A stretch of 64,000 nucleotides of DNA, taken from positions 1,426,001 through 1,490,000 of the forward strand of contig NC_019902.2 in the NCBI RefSeq assembly GCF_000321415.2, written 5' to 3'. Shown here piece by piece: positions 46,491-56,767 of this stretch. The translations under genes and the position numbers were made by a program. The notes under the pieces are model-generated. The model was not told the DNA's origin and made no database searches. It saw nothing but the letters and a program-made list of their open reading frames with translations. The DNA comes from Thioalkalivibrio nitratireducens DSM 14787. Lineage in GTDB: Bacteria; Pseudomonadota; Gammaproteobacteria; Ectothiorhodospirales; Ectothiorhodospiraceae. Every line of letters begins with the position of its first letter. The first letter of the stretch is position 1.

Positions 46491-49400
46491 AACAGCTCCT
46501 CGGTGGCGGGCCCCTCCGCGGCCTTCTCCGGTCCGGCGGTGGCTTCCATCGGCGTCTGCGGGTCGGATTCGCGGATCCGGTGGGCGCCGTCCCAGCGCCA
46601 GCGCGACACGTAGACTGCGTCGATGCCCTCGCGCCGGATCAGCTGCGCGATCGCAAGCCCGGGCACCTCGGGGTAGCAGCCCCACTCGCGTTCGGAGGTC
46701 ATCATCGCGTCGAGATCGAACTGCGCGAGCAGGCCCATGCTCTTGGCGCGCGCGTCGTCGTCGACGCCGGCAAAGACCTCGTCGAGCATGATCAGCCGCG
46801 GGGCGGCAGGCTGGGCGCTCTCGTAATGGCTGGCGGCGGCGGCAAACAGGGGCAGGGTGATCACCAGCGCGCGTTCGCCACCGGAGGCTGGGCCGTAGGC
46901 GGGGCGCCAGCGACCGTTCTGCCAGCGTTCGACGACGAAGCGATGCCAGTGCCGATAGTCCAGCGCGCGTTCCAGCACGTCGGTGAGGGCGCCGGCGCTA
47001 TCGGTTTCGCGTGCCTCGCGGATCCGGCCCTGGATGAATTCGCCCACTGCGCGTCGGTCGTCGGCGGACCAGGCGTCCATGCTCTGGCGCAGCAGCCGGT
47101 TGCGGGTGATCTCGAGCCCGGCCGGCGCGGTCAGGCCCGCGGCCTGCTGGCCTTCGGCGAGCGGTTGCCACTGGATGCGCAGGCGCATGCCGGTGCTGGT
47201 CGGGCGTTCGGCGAGTTCGTCGTTGATCTGCCGGACCTGCCGTTCGGTTTCCATCAGCCGCAACTGCAGATGGCTCGCGACTTCGTCGAGCAGGTAGTTC
47301 TCGACCAGTTCGCGCTCGCGCGCGGTCAGCAGCTCGCGGCGGCGTTCGATCTCGCGTGCCAGTTGCGCGGCGAGCGCGTCCGGGCCGTGGTGGCGGCCCT
47401 GGAAGATGATGCGCACCAGCAGCAGGTCGTCCTGTTGCTCGATGTGCGCATCGTGGCCGTGACGGCCGAGCGCGCCCTGGAGCACCGCGAAATGCTGGTG
47501 CAGGCCCTTTTGGTGGCGTTGCCATGCGGTGTCGCTTTCGTCGACCTCGGCCAGTGCCTGTTCCATGCGCCGGCTGAGCAGCACCGCCGGTTCCGGCGCC
47601 CACGACAGTTCCGGGTCGACGGTTACCCGGTCGGCGGTGGCCATGGGCACCAGCCCGGCATCGGCGAGTTCGCGCAGGCGCGTGATCGCCACCGCGCGTT
47701 GGTCGCCGATCGCCACCAGTTGCTGCTCGCCGTTCGAAATGTCGGCCTCGAGGCCGCCGACCTCGCGGGCGATCCGAGTGCGCCCTTGGCCGAGTGACTG
47801 GCGTTCCGACTTCAACTCGGCTTGGCGCCGTTCGACTTCGGCGAGCCGCTGCTCGAGTTCCGCGACATCGGCGCCGATGGTCTCGCGCAGCGTATCGCGC
47901 TGGGTTTCCGCATTGCGGGCGTTGCGCTCGGCGGTGGCGGCGTCGGCGGTGGCCTGTCGCGCTTCGGCCCGGGCTTGTTCCAGATCCTGCCGCATGCGTT
48001 CGAGCCGGAGTTGTTCCCTTCGCTGGTCGCGCAGCGCCCGGGTCAGTTCGCGAATGCCCGCGCCATAGGTTTCGACCGCCCGGGCCACCGCGGCGAGCGG
48101 CTCGTCGGCGCTCGGAAGCGCCAGGTCGGCGGCCAGTTCGTCGCGCTGCTGGCGCTGCTCGGCGGCTTCGTGGCTGCGCGCCTCGAGCGCCCTGCGCGCG
48201 GCCTCGGTGCGTTCGGTCTGGCTCTCCAGCGCGCGCAGCGCAGAGGCTTCCTCGGCATAGGCGGTGCGCAGCGGGCCGTCCTCGGGCTGTGTCCGCCATT
48301 CCTCGCGGATCCGGTGCTCGCGCTGGTCCAGGCGTTGCAGCGCTTGCATCGCGGCGTCGATCGCGTCGCGACAGGCCTGCGCCTCGCTGGCGATCTGCCG
48401 GAGCCGCGCCTGGCGTGCCGCTTCGCGGGCGGCGTGGCCGATGTACTGCGCTTCGCCCTTCGCCCCAGGCGCCGCGCGCCGGTCCGAGCCGCCAGCGCCC
48501 GTCCTCGCCGATCCAGTGCGCCTGATCGGGCTGCTCGCCGAGGCCGATCCGGGCGAGAATCGCCGCGACCTCGGCGGCGCCGACCGGCTGTTGCGCCGGA
48601 TCCTGCCAGTCGACCGCGGGGTGCAGGATGCGGTCGAGGGATTGCTCCGGGATGGGGAGGTCGGCGGCGAGCCAGGTGTCCCAGGTGTAGGGATCGAGCA
48701 ACTGGCCATCGGGCAGGATCCAGGCGTCGAGCAGGCCGGCGGATTCCAGCGCGGCCTCGATCCCGGCGCGGGTCTCGTCGGGCACTTCGGCGTGGAAATC
48801 GACGAGCTTCCAGAGCGGCGCGCCGGCTCGGGATATGCGCAGCGCTTCGTCGCGCACATGCGGCACGGGCGGCGCGATCTCGGCGCCGGTTTCAAGGTGC
48901 AGGCGTTCGGCCTCCAGTGCGTCCAGCGCCTGCTGCATCGTGTCCTGCTGGTGCTGATGCCGGCTGCGCTCGGCGGCGATCTCGCGAACGCGCAGGTCAC
49001 GGCGCGCTTCCAGTTGCTGCTGGGCGGGATTCGAGCCCTCGAGGCCGCGCAGCCAGGCGGCGAGATCGGCGAGCGTCTCTTCGGTGTCGTCGAGGCGCAG
49101 TTCGCGCAGGCCGGCGAGGCAGTCGCGCCAGGCGTCGAGCAGGCGCTCGGCCGCGGTTTCGGCGGCCTCGCGGGCGTCCTGGTGCCGCAGGGTCAGGCGG
49201 TCGTGTTCGTCGACCTGGTGCTGCCAGTGTTCGCGCGCCGCGTCGCCGCGCCGTTCGGCGTCGACGAGTTCGCGGTTGTGCTGCTGTAGCAGCCGGATCG
49301 AGTCCCGGCGCCGGTCGTGCAGGTTCTGCAATTGCCGCTCGACCTGATCCAGCGGCACGTCGCGGGAATCCGGCAGCCCGAGCCGGGCAAGCGCGGCGCC

Positions 49401-50621
49401 ATGCGGCTCGGCGATGCCGCCGACCTCCGCCGCGGTGGCGAGCCCCTGCAGCGTGGTCGCGGCTTCGTGCGCCGTTTCCGCGGCCGCGGTTTCCTGTTCC
49501 TGCGCCTGTTGTTCGAGCCGCTGGCGGGTCTGTTCGGTCTGCGCCTGCAGCGCGGCCCGCGACTGGGCGAACGCGCGGCGTTCGCGGGCGGTGTCCTCGG
49601 CCGCGTGCAGGGCCTGGGCGGAACGCATCGCCGGGCTGTCGCGCAATGTCTGGCGTTGTTGCTCGGTTTCCTGCACCGCGCGTTCGTTCAGTGTTTCGCG
49701 TTCCTCCAGCGCCGCGTCGCGCTCGCGGGCCGCGTCCAGGGTCTTGCGCTGGTGGCCGACCCGGGCGCGCGTGTCCTCGTACTCGCGATGGCGGCGGCGC
49801 ACTTCGCCGGCGCGGCGCCGGGCCGCGATGCCGGCGTAGCGGCGGTAGTGGTGCAGGAATTCGGTGACTGCGTGATGGGCTTCTTCCAGCCCGCGGGTTT
49901 CGTCCGCTTCGGCCTCCAGGTTGCGGTAGGCCTCGGCGACGTCGGCGATCACCGCGGAGTCCAGCGGCGGCAGCGCTTCGGTCAGCGCGTTCGATAGCCG
50001 CGACTCGTCCGGGCGCTTGGACAGTTGCGGTTGGCGCAGCTGCAGCAAGAGGTCGAGCAGCGCCTCGTAGCGCTCGGTACCCAGTTGAAACAGCTGCTGG
50101 TCGACCGCCGCGCGGTAGGCGGTGGCCTGGTCGTAGGGGCGGCCGCTGGACCCGAGCGCCTGGATCAGCCGGTCCCGACTGAGCGTGCGGCCATCCTCGA
50201 CCAGGAACAGCGAGTCGCCAACACGCTGCGGCGTGATGAAGAACCAGGAACGCACGCCGCGCTGGGCGACCGCCTTCAGACCGCAGCCGAGAGTCAGGAA
50301 CTCGGGGCCGTTGTCGCCCTGGCGGCCGAACTCGATCCAGGCGTAACCCTGGCGCTCGCCGGCTTCGCCCATCAGCAGGTTCCACTCCATGCGCTTGCTG
50401 CCGTCGCCGTCGGGTTCGACCCGGGAGGGGCTCAGTCGGCCGTCGAGCAGGAACGGCAGCGTCAGCGCCATCACCTTGGACTTGCCGGTGCCGTTGTTGC
50501 CGCGCAGCAACAGGCGGCCGTCGTGGAAGCGGAACTCCTCGTGGTCGTAGTAGAAGAGTTCGATCAGCCCCGTGCGCAGTGGTTGCCAGCGCGTCTTGCC
50601 CGGTTGCGGGAGATCGCTCAT
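46487..50621 (-). pseudogene. jetC: Wadjet type II SMC-like ATPase JetC, apparent frameshift
   Basis: JetC is the SMC/MukB-like motor of the complex (TIGR02680-like). The N-terminal part (from 50621) has Walker A in LLLRGNNGTGKSKVMALTLP and long coiled coils. The C-terminal part has the ABC signature (YGPASGGERALVITLP) and Walker B (PRLIMLDEVFAGVDDD). The two parts are in different frames; homology switches at a GGGG run near 48463-48466 (after GRWRLGPARGAW, into KGEAQYIGHAAREAARQARL). Joined, it would be about 1,377 residues, the normal size. As given, it would stop early and disable the system. A one-base sequencing error is equally possible. Confidence 0.8.
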
Positions 50622-50685
50622 CGCGGAAGGCCTTCGGGGCAGGGGGGCGATGCCGGTGCCGGGGTGCGTATTGTCGCGCTGGAAT

Positions 50686-50765
50686 GGCGGATGACGGCCT
50701 TCGGCCTTTTCCGCCCTACCGGGCCGGGATGCGTTGTCGGGCGGAAGCGCGCGGCGTCATCCGCC
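50686..50765. repeat. REP/BIME-like inverted repeat, copy 4, inside the jet operon
   Basis: Arms GGCGGATGACGGCCTTCGGC...CCGCCCTAC (50686-50719) and GGGCGGAAGCGCGCGGCGTC...ATCCGCC (50738-50765), in inverted order relative to copies 1 and 3 and with a shorter centre. It lies in the 210-base gap between jetB and jetC, genes that usually abut. Confidence 0.7.
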
Positions 50766-50831
50766 GTGCGGCGGCAGGGGTTGGCACGCGCGATCCGTGG
50801 CGGGCGCACTGCCGCTGTGGCAGCTGTGGCG

Positions 50832-52085
50832 TCAGCTTGCATCGGCGGCCTCGGCGAGGGGCTTGCCCTGCGGGCTGCGCGCGGGTTCGACCGCGAAGCG
50901 GGCGAGTGCGGGCAGTGGGATGATCTGCTCGTCGGCTCCGAGCGCGACCAGGCGCAGGCGGCGGAGCTGTTCGACCGCCTGCCGGGCCAGTGCCCGCTCG
51001 GAGCCGGCGGCGAGTGCCGAGCGGCGCCAGTAGCCGCGGTATTGCGGGCGCCAGCGGGCGACCTGCTCGGCGAGCGCGTCGAGCGTGAAACGGCTGCCCT
51101 CCGGCGCCTCCGCCAGATGGGCCGCGATCAGCAGCGTTACGTGGCCTTCGGTCCCCTCGCAGGGTAGCGACTGGTCGCTCAGGTTCTGCGCCGGATCGAC
51201 CATCGCGACGCCCTCGGCACGAATTTCCGGGACCAGGTCGGTGGCGTCGGCGATGCGCCGGGTGATCGCCGCGCGCTGGCTGGTGAGATACTGGCGGGCG
51301 TCGTCCGGCAGTTCGTCCCAGTACACCACCGGGTCGTCGAGCAGGCGCGCGGTCAGTGTGTGGCGCAACGCGCGGTTGCGCCCTTCCTGGGTGTCCGGCA
51401 CGAAGGATTCGGTCAGGGCCTGCAGGCGCGCTTCGAGATCGCTCGCCGGCCCCTCCATCTCGACCAGCGAGGGGCCGCGCACGCTGACCAGGAGCGCGGC
51501 CAGCATGCGGCGGTTGATGTCGTAGAGCGCGTCGCTGCCGGTCTGGTCGCGCACGAAGGCCTCCTCGTCGCCGGCGACGCGGGCCAGCACGCCGTAGTCC
51601 AGCAACAGGCGCACCGTCGCGACCAGGTCGCGGCGCTCGTCCTGATGGTCCAGCCGGAAACGCAGGCCGGCGGCTTCCAGCGCCGGGTCGGCGGCGGCCT
51701 GAATCAGGCCGGTGCCCAGGCGCGCCAGCGTGATCTGCTGGTCGCCGCGTTCGAGATCGGCCAGGATCAGGCACAGGAGCGCGTAACGCCGGCGGCTGAA
51801 CGGCGTGGTCTGGGTGCCGCTGCCGAGGGCCGCGCCGCGGGTCGCGTCGCGCAGCTCCGCGGGCCTCTTGTACAGGCGGGCGAACTCGGACTCGACCTGC
51901 AGGTGCCAGCCGGTCTCGGCGGCGAGCCATTCGCGCAGCGGCGCCTGGTGGCGGCGCACCAGCGCGAACGCCGGATGGCGGGCGTCCATCAGTGGCTGCA
52001 TCAGCAACGCGCGCAATGCCCGCTGGCGCTCTTCGGCTCGGGCGCGTTCGAGCACATCGGGCAGCGGTTGGGGCAGGGCGGGCAT
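50832..52085 (-). CDS. jetB: Wadjet type II protein JetB
   Basis: A DUF2398/TIGR02678-like kite-type subunit that bridges the JetC heads with JetA. It is 417 residues from the ATG at 52085, which overlaps the jetA stop (TGATG). Winged-helix-like segments include LMDARHPAFALVRRHQAPLR, RYALLCLILADLERGDQQIT and RRMLAALLVSVRGPSL. Assignment rests on these, on length, and above all on the conserved jetA-jetB-jetC-jetD order. No defect is visible. Confidence 0.85.
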   Translation of the reverse strand: MPALPQPLPDVLERARAEERQRALRALLMQPLMDARHPAFALVRRHQAPLREWLAAETGWHLQVESEFARLYKRPAELRDATRGAALGSGTQTTPFSRRRYALLCLILADLERGDQQITLARLGTGLIQAAADPALEAAGLRFRLDHQDERRDLVATVRLLLDYGVLARVAGDEEAFVRDQTGSDALYDINRRMLAALLVSVRGPSLVEMEGPASDLEARLQALTESFVPDTQEGRNRALRHTLTARLLDDPVVYWDELPDDARQYLTSQRAAITRRIADATDLVPEIRAEGVAMVDPAQNLSDQSLPCEGTEGHVTLLIAAHLAEAPEGSRFTLDALAEQVARWRPQYRGYWRRSALAAGSERALARQAVEQLRRLRLVALGADEQIIPLPALARFAVEPARSPQGKPLAEAADAS

Positions 52086-53629
52086 CAGGGCGCCGCCTCG
52101 AGTTCGGTGATCCGTATCCGGTAATCGCGGCCCGACAACGTACCCGCTTCGGTGCGGATCGCCGCCTCGGTGTCGGCCCCCAGGGGCTCCATCTCGATGC
52201 GCAGGCTGCCGTCGCCGGTGGTCGCGGCGACCGTATGGTCGGGGTGCGCTGCGTGGCTCAGCGCGTCGCCGAGCAGTTGCAGCAGCAGGGAGAACGCGCC
52301 GGGGTCGAGCCCGTCGAGTTCGGACAGGCGCAGTGTCTCGCCGGTTGCGAGCGCGGCCCGGGCTGCGCGCGTTTCGGCGGCCTCGCGGGACATCTGCTGG
52401 GCGAGAAACGCCCGCTCGCGGTCGCGCCGTTGCAGCCGGGGCATCGCACCGCGCTTCTGGTAGCTGCCGGTCGCTCGCAGCCGGGGGCTGATCCGCAGCG
52501 GTGGAGCATCGCGCCAGGGCTGGTTCGCCGGGACCGGGTCGGCGCGCCACTGGGCCAGCGTTTCCGCATCCACGCCCAGGTGCCGCGCCGGGCCGAGGCC
52601 GAACGCGGCCCGCCAAAGCCGATGCGCCTGGTCGTCGTTCTCGCATTCGAGGAACCAGCGCGCCAGCGCGCGGAAGTCGGCGGAGCGGTCGCTGCGACCG
52701 AGCCGGCGCTCGTTCAGCCGCTGCACGGCCTCGAGCATCTGCGAGATCGAGCGCCGAGCCTGGGCACGCAGCAGGCTGGCCTGAGAGCGTCGCTCGGGCC
52801 GGTCCAGGAACCACGCCTTCAGGCCTTCCCAGTGGCCTTCCCAGTGCGCGTTTACGCGCCGGCGCTCTGCGTCCCGGGCCGCGTCGATGTCGAGTGGATC
52901 GGCCAGGTCGGGGGCGAGGTCGTCGAGTTCGCGTTCGACCGCCAGCCGCAGCAGCGGGGTGATCGGGCGGCGACCGTCGTCGTCGCGGTCGAGCGCGCGG
53001 ATCGTGCCGGCGATCTCGGCGGAACTGGTCACCAGGTCGCCGATGAAGCGCTCGATGTACCCGATCAGACGCTCCTTGTACGCGATCAGCGCCTGCTGGT
53101 CGTCGCCGCGCAGCTCCAGGGTTCGCGACAGCCCGCTCATGAAGGCGCGGGCGTTTTCGGCGAGGTCCGAGAATACGTGGGTCAGGTCGCGCAGCAGCAA
53201 CTGCGTCTGGGTCGCGTCGGGATGCGCCTGCCTCGAGAGTTCGAGCAGCGATTGCAGGCGCAGGCGGATGTCGTCGAGCGCGACCGCTTGCAGCGCGCCG
53301 CGGCGGCCCAGCTCGCGGTCGAACACCTGCAGTGCCTGTTCGGCCGCCTCGCCGGCGCGCGTGAGTTGGTAGAGGAAGCGGGCACGGTAGAACTCCTCGA
53401 CGCTGGTCACGCGCGAGGTGTCCGGGTCGGCCTCCAGGTTGCCCCAGGCGACCAGTTGTGCCAGCGCCGCCTGCACGTCCTCGAGCGTGTCGATGCCGGT
53501 GCGCTCGCGCACGTCTTCCGGGCGCAGGTGCACGGTGAAATGCGCCTTGGCGTCGACAAAGGCGGCCATGATGCGCCGGTACAGCGCCGCCTTGTCCGCG
53601 ACCAGGTGACTGAACGTGCTGTAGGACAT
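52085..53629 (-). CDS. jetA: Wadjet type II protein JetA
   Basis: A DUF2397/TIGR02677-like kleisin-type subunit that links the JetC heads. It is 514 residues and mostly helical. It starts MSYSTFSHLVADKAALYRRI and continues KAHFTVHLRPEDVRERTG, IDTLEDVQAALAQLVAWGNL and VEEFYRARFLYQLTRAGEAA, the typical N-terminal domain of the family. It is the first gene of the operon. The 138 bases upstream, to the EAL gene, hold no gene. Confidence 0.88.
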   Translation of the reverse strand: MSYSTFSHLVADKAALYRRIMAAFVDAKAHFTVHLRPEDVRERTGIDTLEDVQAALAQLVAWGNLEADPDTSRVTSVEEFYRARFLYQLTRAGEAAEQALQVFDRELGRRGALQAVALDDIRLRLQSLLELSRQAHPDATQTQLLLRDLTHVFSDLAENARAFMSGLSRTLELRGDDQQALIAYKERLIGYIERFIGDLVTSSAEIAGTIRALDRDDDGRRPITPLLRLAVERELDDLAPDLADPLDIDAARDAERRRVNAHWEGHWEGLKAWFLDRPERRSQASLLRAQARRSISQMLEAVQRLNERRLGRSDRSADFRALARWFLECENDDQAHRLWRAAFGLGPARHLGVDAETLAQWRADPVPANQPWRDAPPLRISPRLRATGSYQKRGAMPRLQRRDRERAFLAQQMSREAAETRAARAALATGETLRLSELDGLDPGAFSLLLQLLGDALSHAAHPDHTVAATTGDGSLRIEMEPLGADTEAAIRTEAGTLSGRDYRIRITELEAAP

Positions 53630-53767
53630 GCTCTCTCGGGCTCGGATGCCGGGCCGCCATCATAGCGATTGGGCCCCGGCGTAGGGAAACCGCAGCCGCT
53701 TCGGCCCGATCAGCCGGTGGCCCAAGTTCGGCTGCGCCGGGTTGCGGCCCCGGAAGGCGCTCGGATC

Positions 53768-56275
53768 TCAGAGGAGGATGTCGTACTGGAGCTGGGGATC
53801 GGGCTGCTTGAGGAAGTTGCCCTGAATCAGGTCGGGGTGCTGCTGCCAGAGGATCGCGAGGCTGCTTGCGTCTTCGACATACGCGGCGATGGTCTTCACG
53901 CCCAGGAATCGGGCCTGCTGCATCAGGTGTTCCAGTGCGCGGATCTGTTCGGGCCGCGTCCCCAGTTCGCGTGTGAAGCTGCGGTCGAGTTTCATGAACT
54001 CGGGCTGGAACTCGCGCAGCAGGGCGATGGAATCGGAGTGGTTGCCAAAATGTTCGATCGCGACCTGGATACCGAGCTGGCGCAACCGGCGGACCAACTG
54101 CCGCGCCGGTTCGTAGTGGGTGCGGGCGTCGGCCTCGCGAATCTGCAGGACAAGGCCGCCAGGGCGCAGGGGCAAGCGTCCGAGAGTCTCGCCAATCCAC
54201 GGAGCGAAGCCGGGATCCAGGATCGATCCTGCGCTCACCTTCATGAACAGCACGGCTTCGGGGTGTGCCTGCTGGTGTTGGGCCAGGATCGCGGCTGCAC
54301 CGGCGAGCACCCAGCGGTCGATCAGACGGATCAACCCGAGCCGCTCGGCCATGCCGACGAAGCGACCGGGCAGCAGGATGTGGCCCGAGGGGTCGCGCAT
54401 GCGTAGCAGTGCCTCGAACCGTTGCGTGGAATCGGCTGCGAGGAGGCTGGCGACAGGCTGGTATACGAGGAACAGCCGCTGGTCGTTGACGGCGCCGTGG
54501 ATGACTCGCGTCCAGTGATTGCGCTGGTCCGGGTCGAGCGGCGGTACCCCGAGCTCGTCCGCCAGCCGGATTCCGTCGCCGTGCTGGTCGCGCGCACGAT
54601 CGGCCAGTTCCACCGCATCGTTCAGGAGTGCCGTGGCATTGCTGCCCCGCAGCGGTACCACGCCGACACTAGCGTTGATGCCGGAATCCTCTTCCGGATC
54701 CTGGGCCCTCGGGCTGGCCAGGGTCGCCTGAACGGATTGCGCGAACGCCTGGATGTACCCGACATCGGGCCGCCGGGCCAGAATGGCCAGGCCGGTCGCG
54801 CCGTAACGCCCCACGACATCGTCCGGGGCCAGCACCGCGCGCAATCGCTGCACCCGCTCCATGGGCAGCTCCGGCCGGGTTGCAACGCCCACCGCCCCCG
54901 CGCAGGAGGATTCCGAGCCGTTGTGTATTTCGGCGTACAGCAGCACCTCGGTTCCCGATGCCGGTTTCTTCTCAGTCAGGCTTCTTGCGACCAGGGCCTC
55001 GAAATACTGGCGGTTGTACCAACCGGTGGGGAGGTCGATCCGCGAGATCGATCGCAGTCGGGCCGCATTGTTTCGATGCTGCTGGGCGTGGGCGCATACA
55101 CGCTGGACCAGCCGTTCCGGGGGCTCGCTGCCGGGGAGGAGTCCGAGTCCCTCGGCATGAATTCGCTCCAGGTCCATGGCGATGGCTTCGGCATCACCGC
55201 GGAGCAGGATCGGTGGCGGGAGCCCCGGATCCGCTTGGCGCAGCATCCGGCCGAGTTCGATCCCGTCCAGTCCGGGAAAGCGCAGCGCTGCCACGATGGC
55301 TTCGGGCCGATGGAGGGTCGCGATGTCCACGGCCTCGAACGGATCCGCAGTGATCTTCAGCGCAAAGGCGGCTTCGTTCCAGGCGGCGCTGAAGGGTGCA
55401 ACGGCCTCCGCCGGATCGGGGTCGATCACCAGCACCTGATAGGGATCCCCGCGGAGCGCATGCATCAGATCGTGTAGCCTGTCCACCAGATCGGTCCCGG
55501 CCATACTGCGGCAGAAGCAGGCGTCGGCACCGGAGCGCACCGCTTCCAGCCGGGTTCGGGCGTCGTCACGATCGAGTATCCAGGCCCAGGGAATGGTCGG
55601 GTGCATGGAATGCCGCAGCGCCCGGGTCGCAGTCAGCGCGGCGTAGGGGGTGGCGTCGCTCGGGACGTGTATCAGCACGGCGCTGGGGGCTCGATTGGTC
55701 AGCGCGGTGCGCAGCGGATCGAGGTGCACGAAGTCCCGGACGGGAAGGCCAAGCGCCGCGATTTCCCGGATGAAAGAGGCCGTATCGGACTGGTCCTGGC
55801 GCAGGAAATAGATCAGGGGTGCGTTCTCCGCCGCGTCCTCCGAGGGTTCCGACGGGTCTTCTGGCGTCGGCCCGAGCATGCCGGCCCCGGATCCGGAAGG
55901 CCGCAGTCCATGTTCGTAAAATTCCTGATTCATCGTGTTGCGCAGGCCGGCGAACAGGGTTCCGAGCGTTTCCTGCTCGTGGCGCTGGGGGCACGTGTCG
56001 GTGTTCAGGAAAAAGCGCAGGCGTTCGTCGATCCGGCGGGTTAGCGTCGACAGGCGGATCAGCCCGCTGCCGGTCAGGTTACCGACCAGAACCTGGGTCA
56101 ACGCCCGCAGCTCCTTCAGGTCGCCCGTCGGGCAGGCGCGCGAGCGCGTGATGTGCCAGCGTTCGATCAGTTCGTCCAACTGCAGCGGGAGGACAGCCCG
56201 GATGTTCGCGCGTGGCTCCTGGTTCCGGGAAGGGCGGGCCGGGTGGCGTGGTGGTAAGCCGTGGTCGTTGGGCAT
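53768..56275 (-). CDS. Degenerate REC-REC-GGDEF-EAL signalling protein (FimX-like)
   Basis: The 835-residue cytoplasmic protein has an N-terminal helical domain (about 1-120), two receiver-like domains (about 150-400), a GGDEF-like domain (about 405-560) and an EAL domain (about 570-835). The GGDEF motif is replaced by RYGATGLAIL, so no cyclase activity is expected. In the EAL domain FEALLRM and FMKLDRSF are kept, but the expected DDFG is EHFG and other metal ligands are changed, so it is more likely a c-di-GMP sensor than a phosphodiesterase. FimX, which controls type IV pili, has this character. No neighbouring pilus gene is present to support it. Confidence 0.85.
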   Translation of the reverse strand: MPNDHGLPPRHPARPSRNQEPRANIRAVLPLQLDELIERWHITRSRACPTGDLKELRALTQVLVGNLTGSGLIRLSTLTRRIDERLRFFLNTDTCPQRHEQETLGTLFAGLRNTMNQEFYEHGLRPSGSGAGMLGPTPEDPSEPSEDAAENAPLIYFLRQDQSDTASFIREIAALGLPVRDFVHLDPLRTALTNRAPSAVLIHVPSDATPYAALTATRALRHSMHPTIPWAWILDRDDARTRLEAVRSGADACFCRSMAGTDLVDRLHDLMHALRGDPYQVLVIDPDPAEAVAPFSAAWNEAAFALKITADPFEAVDIATLHRPEAIVAALRFPGLDGIELGRMLRQADPGLPPPILLRGDAEAIAMDLERIHAEGLGLLPGSEPPERLVQRVCAHAQQHRNNAARLRSISRIDLPTGWYNRQYFEALVARSLTEKKPASGTEVLLYAEIHNGSESSCAGAVGVATRPELPMERVQRLRAVLAPDDVVGRYGATGLAILARRPDVGYIQAFAQSVQATLASPRAQDPEEDSGINASVGVVPLRGSNATALLNDAVELADRARDQHGDGIRLADELGVPPLDPDQRNHWTRVIHGAVNDQRLFLVYQPVASLLAADSTQRFEALLRMRDPSGHILLPGRFVGMAERLGLIRLIDRWVLAGAAAILAQHQQAHPEAVLFMKVSAGSILDPGFAPWIGETLGRLPLRPGGLVLQIREADARTHYEPARQLVRRLRQLGIQVAIEHFGNHSDSIALLREFQPEFMKLDRSFTRELGTRPEQIRALEHLMQQARFLGVKTIAAYVEDASSLAILWQQHPDLIQGNFLKQPDPQLQYDILL

Positions 56276-56450
56276 CGCAAGATCCTTTATGAAGACGGAA
56301 TCCCGGAACCTCCTGGAATACGGATTCCGACGGCCAGCCCCGATGCCAGCCCAGCGTTTCGCAGTGTACGAAAGTTATCGGATCAAGGGCAGGTACACGT
56401 CGAACCGTGGCATCGGGGATGGCCGCGCGCCAGGGGCAGTCAGGCATTGG

Positions 56451-56765
56451 TCAGATCTGCCTGTGGCCCGCCCTGTGCACATGGGCCCGGAGGTCTTCGA
56501 TCTCCTCGAGCAGGTCGGCCACCAGCGCCGCCAGTTCGGGCTCCGCATCGAACACGCGTTCCATCTCGCGCATGCGGCGCGCGCGGCGCAGAGTGCTGCT
56601 GGAAAAGCGCCAGGTGCCGGCCACCGACTCCACGTGTGGAAACAGGCCTTCCTCGATATGCCGCAGCAGCCATTGTGGTTCGACCGTACAGGCGGCGGCG
56701 ACCTGTTCCAGGGTCAGCCAGCTTTCCTCAATCAGGCTGCCGATGAGGAGGTCGTCGTCGTGCAT
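56451..56765 (-). CDS. cbpM: Chaperone modulator CbpM
   Basis: CbpM inhibits the DnaJ-like CbpA by binding its J-domain. The 104-residue protein has a MerR-like helix-turn-helix start (ESWLTLEQVAAACTVEPQWL, LRHIEEGLFPHVESVAGTW) and a C-terminal helix (EMERVFDAEPELAALVADLL). It is encoded two bases after cbpA, the conserved operon order. The 175 bases between it and the EAL gene hold no gene. Confidence 0.9.
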   Translation of the reverse strand: MHDDDLLIGSLIEESWLTLEQVAAACTVEPQWLLRHIEEGLFPHVESVAGTWRFSSSTLRRARRMREMERVFDAEPELAALVADLLEEIEDLRAHVHRAGHRQI

Positions 56766-56767
56766 GG

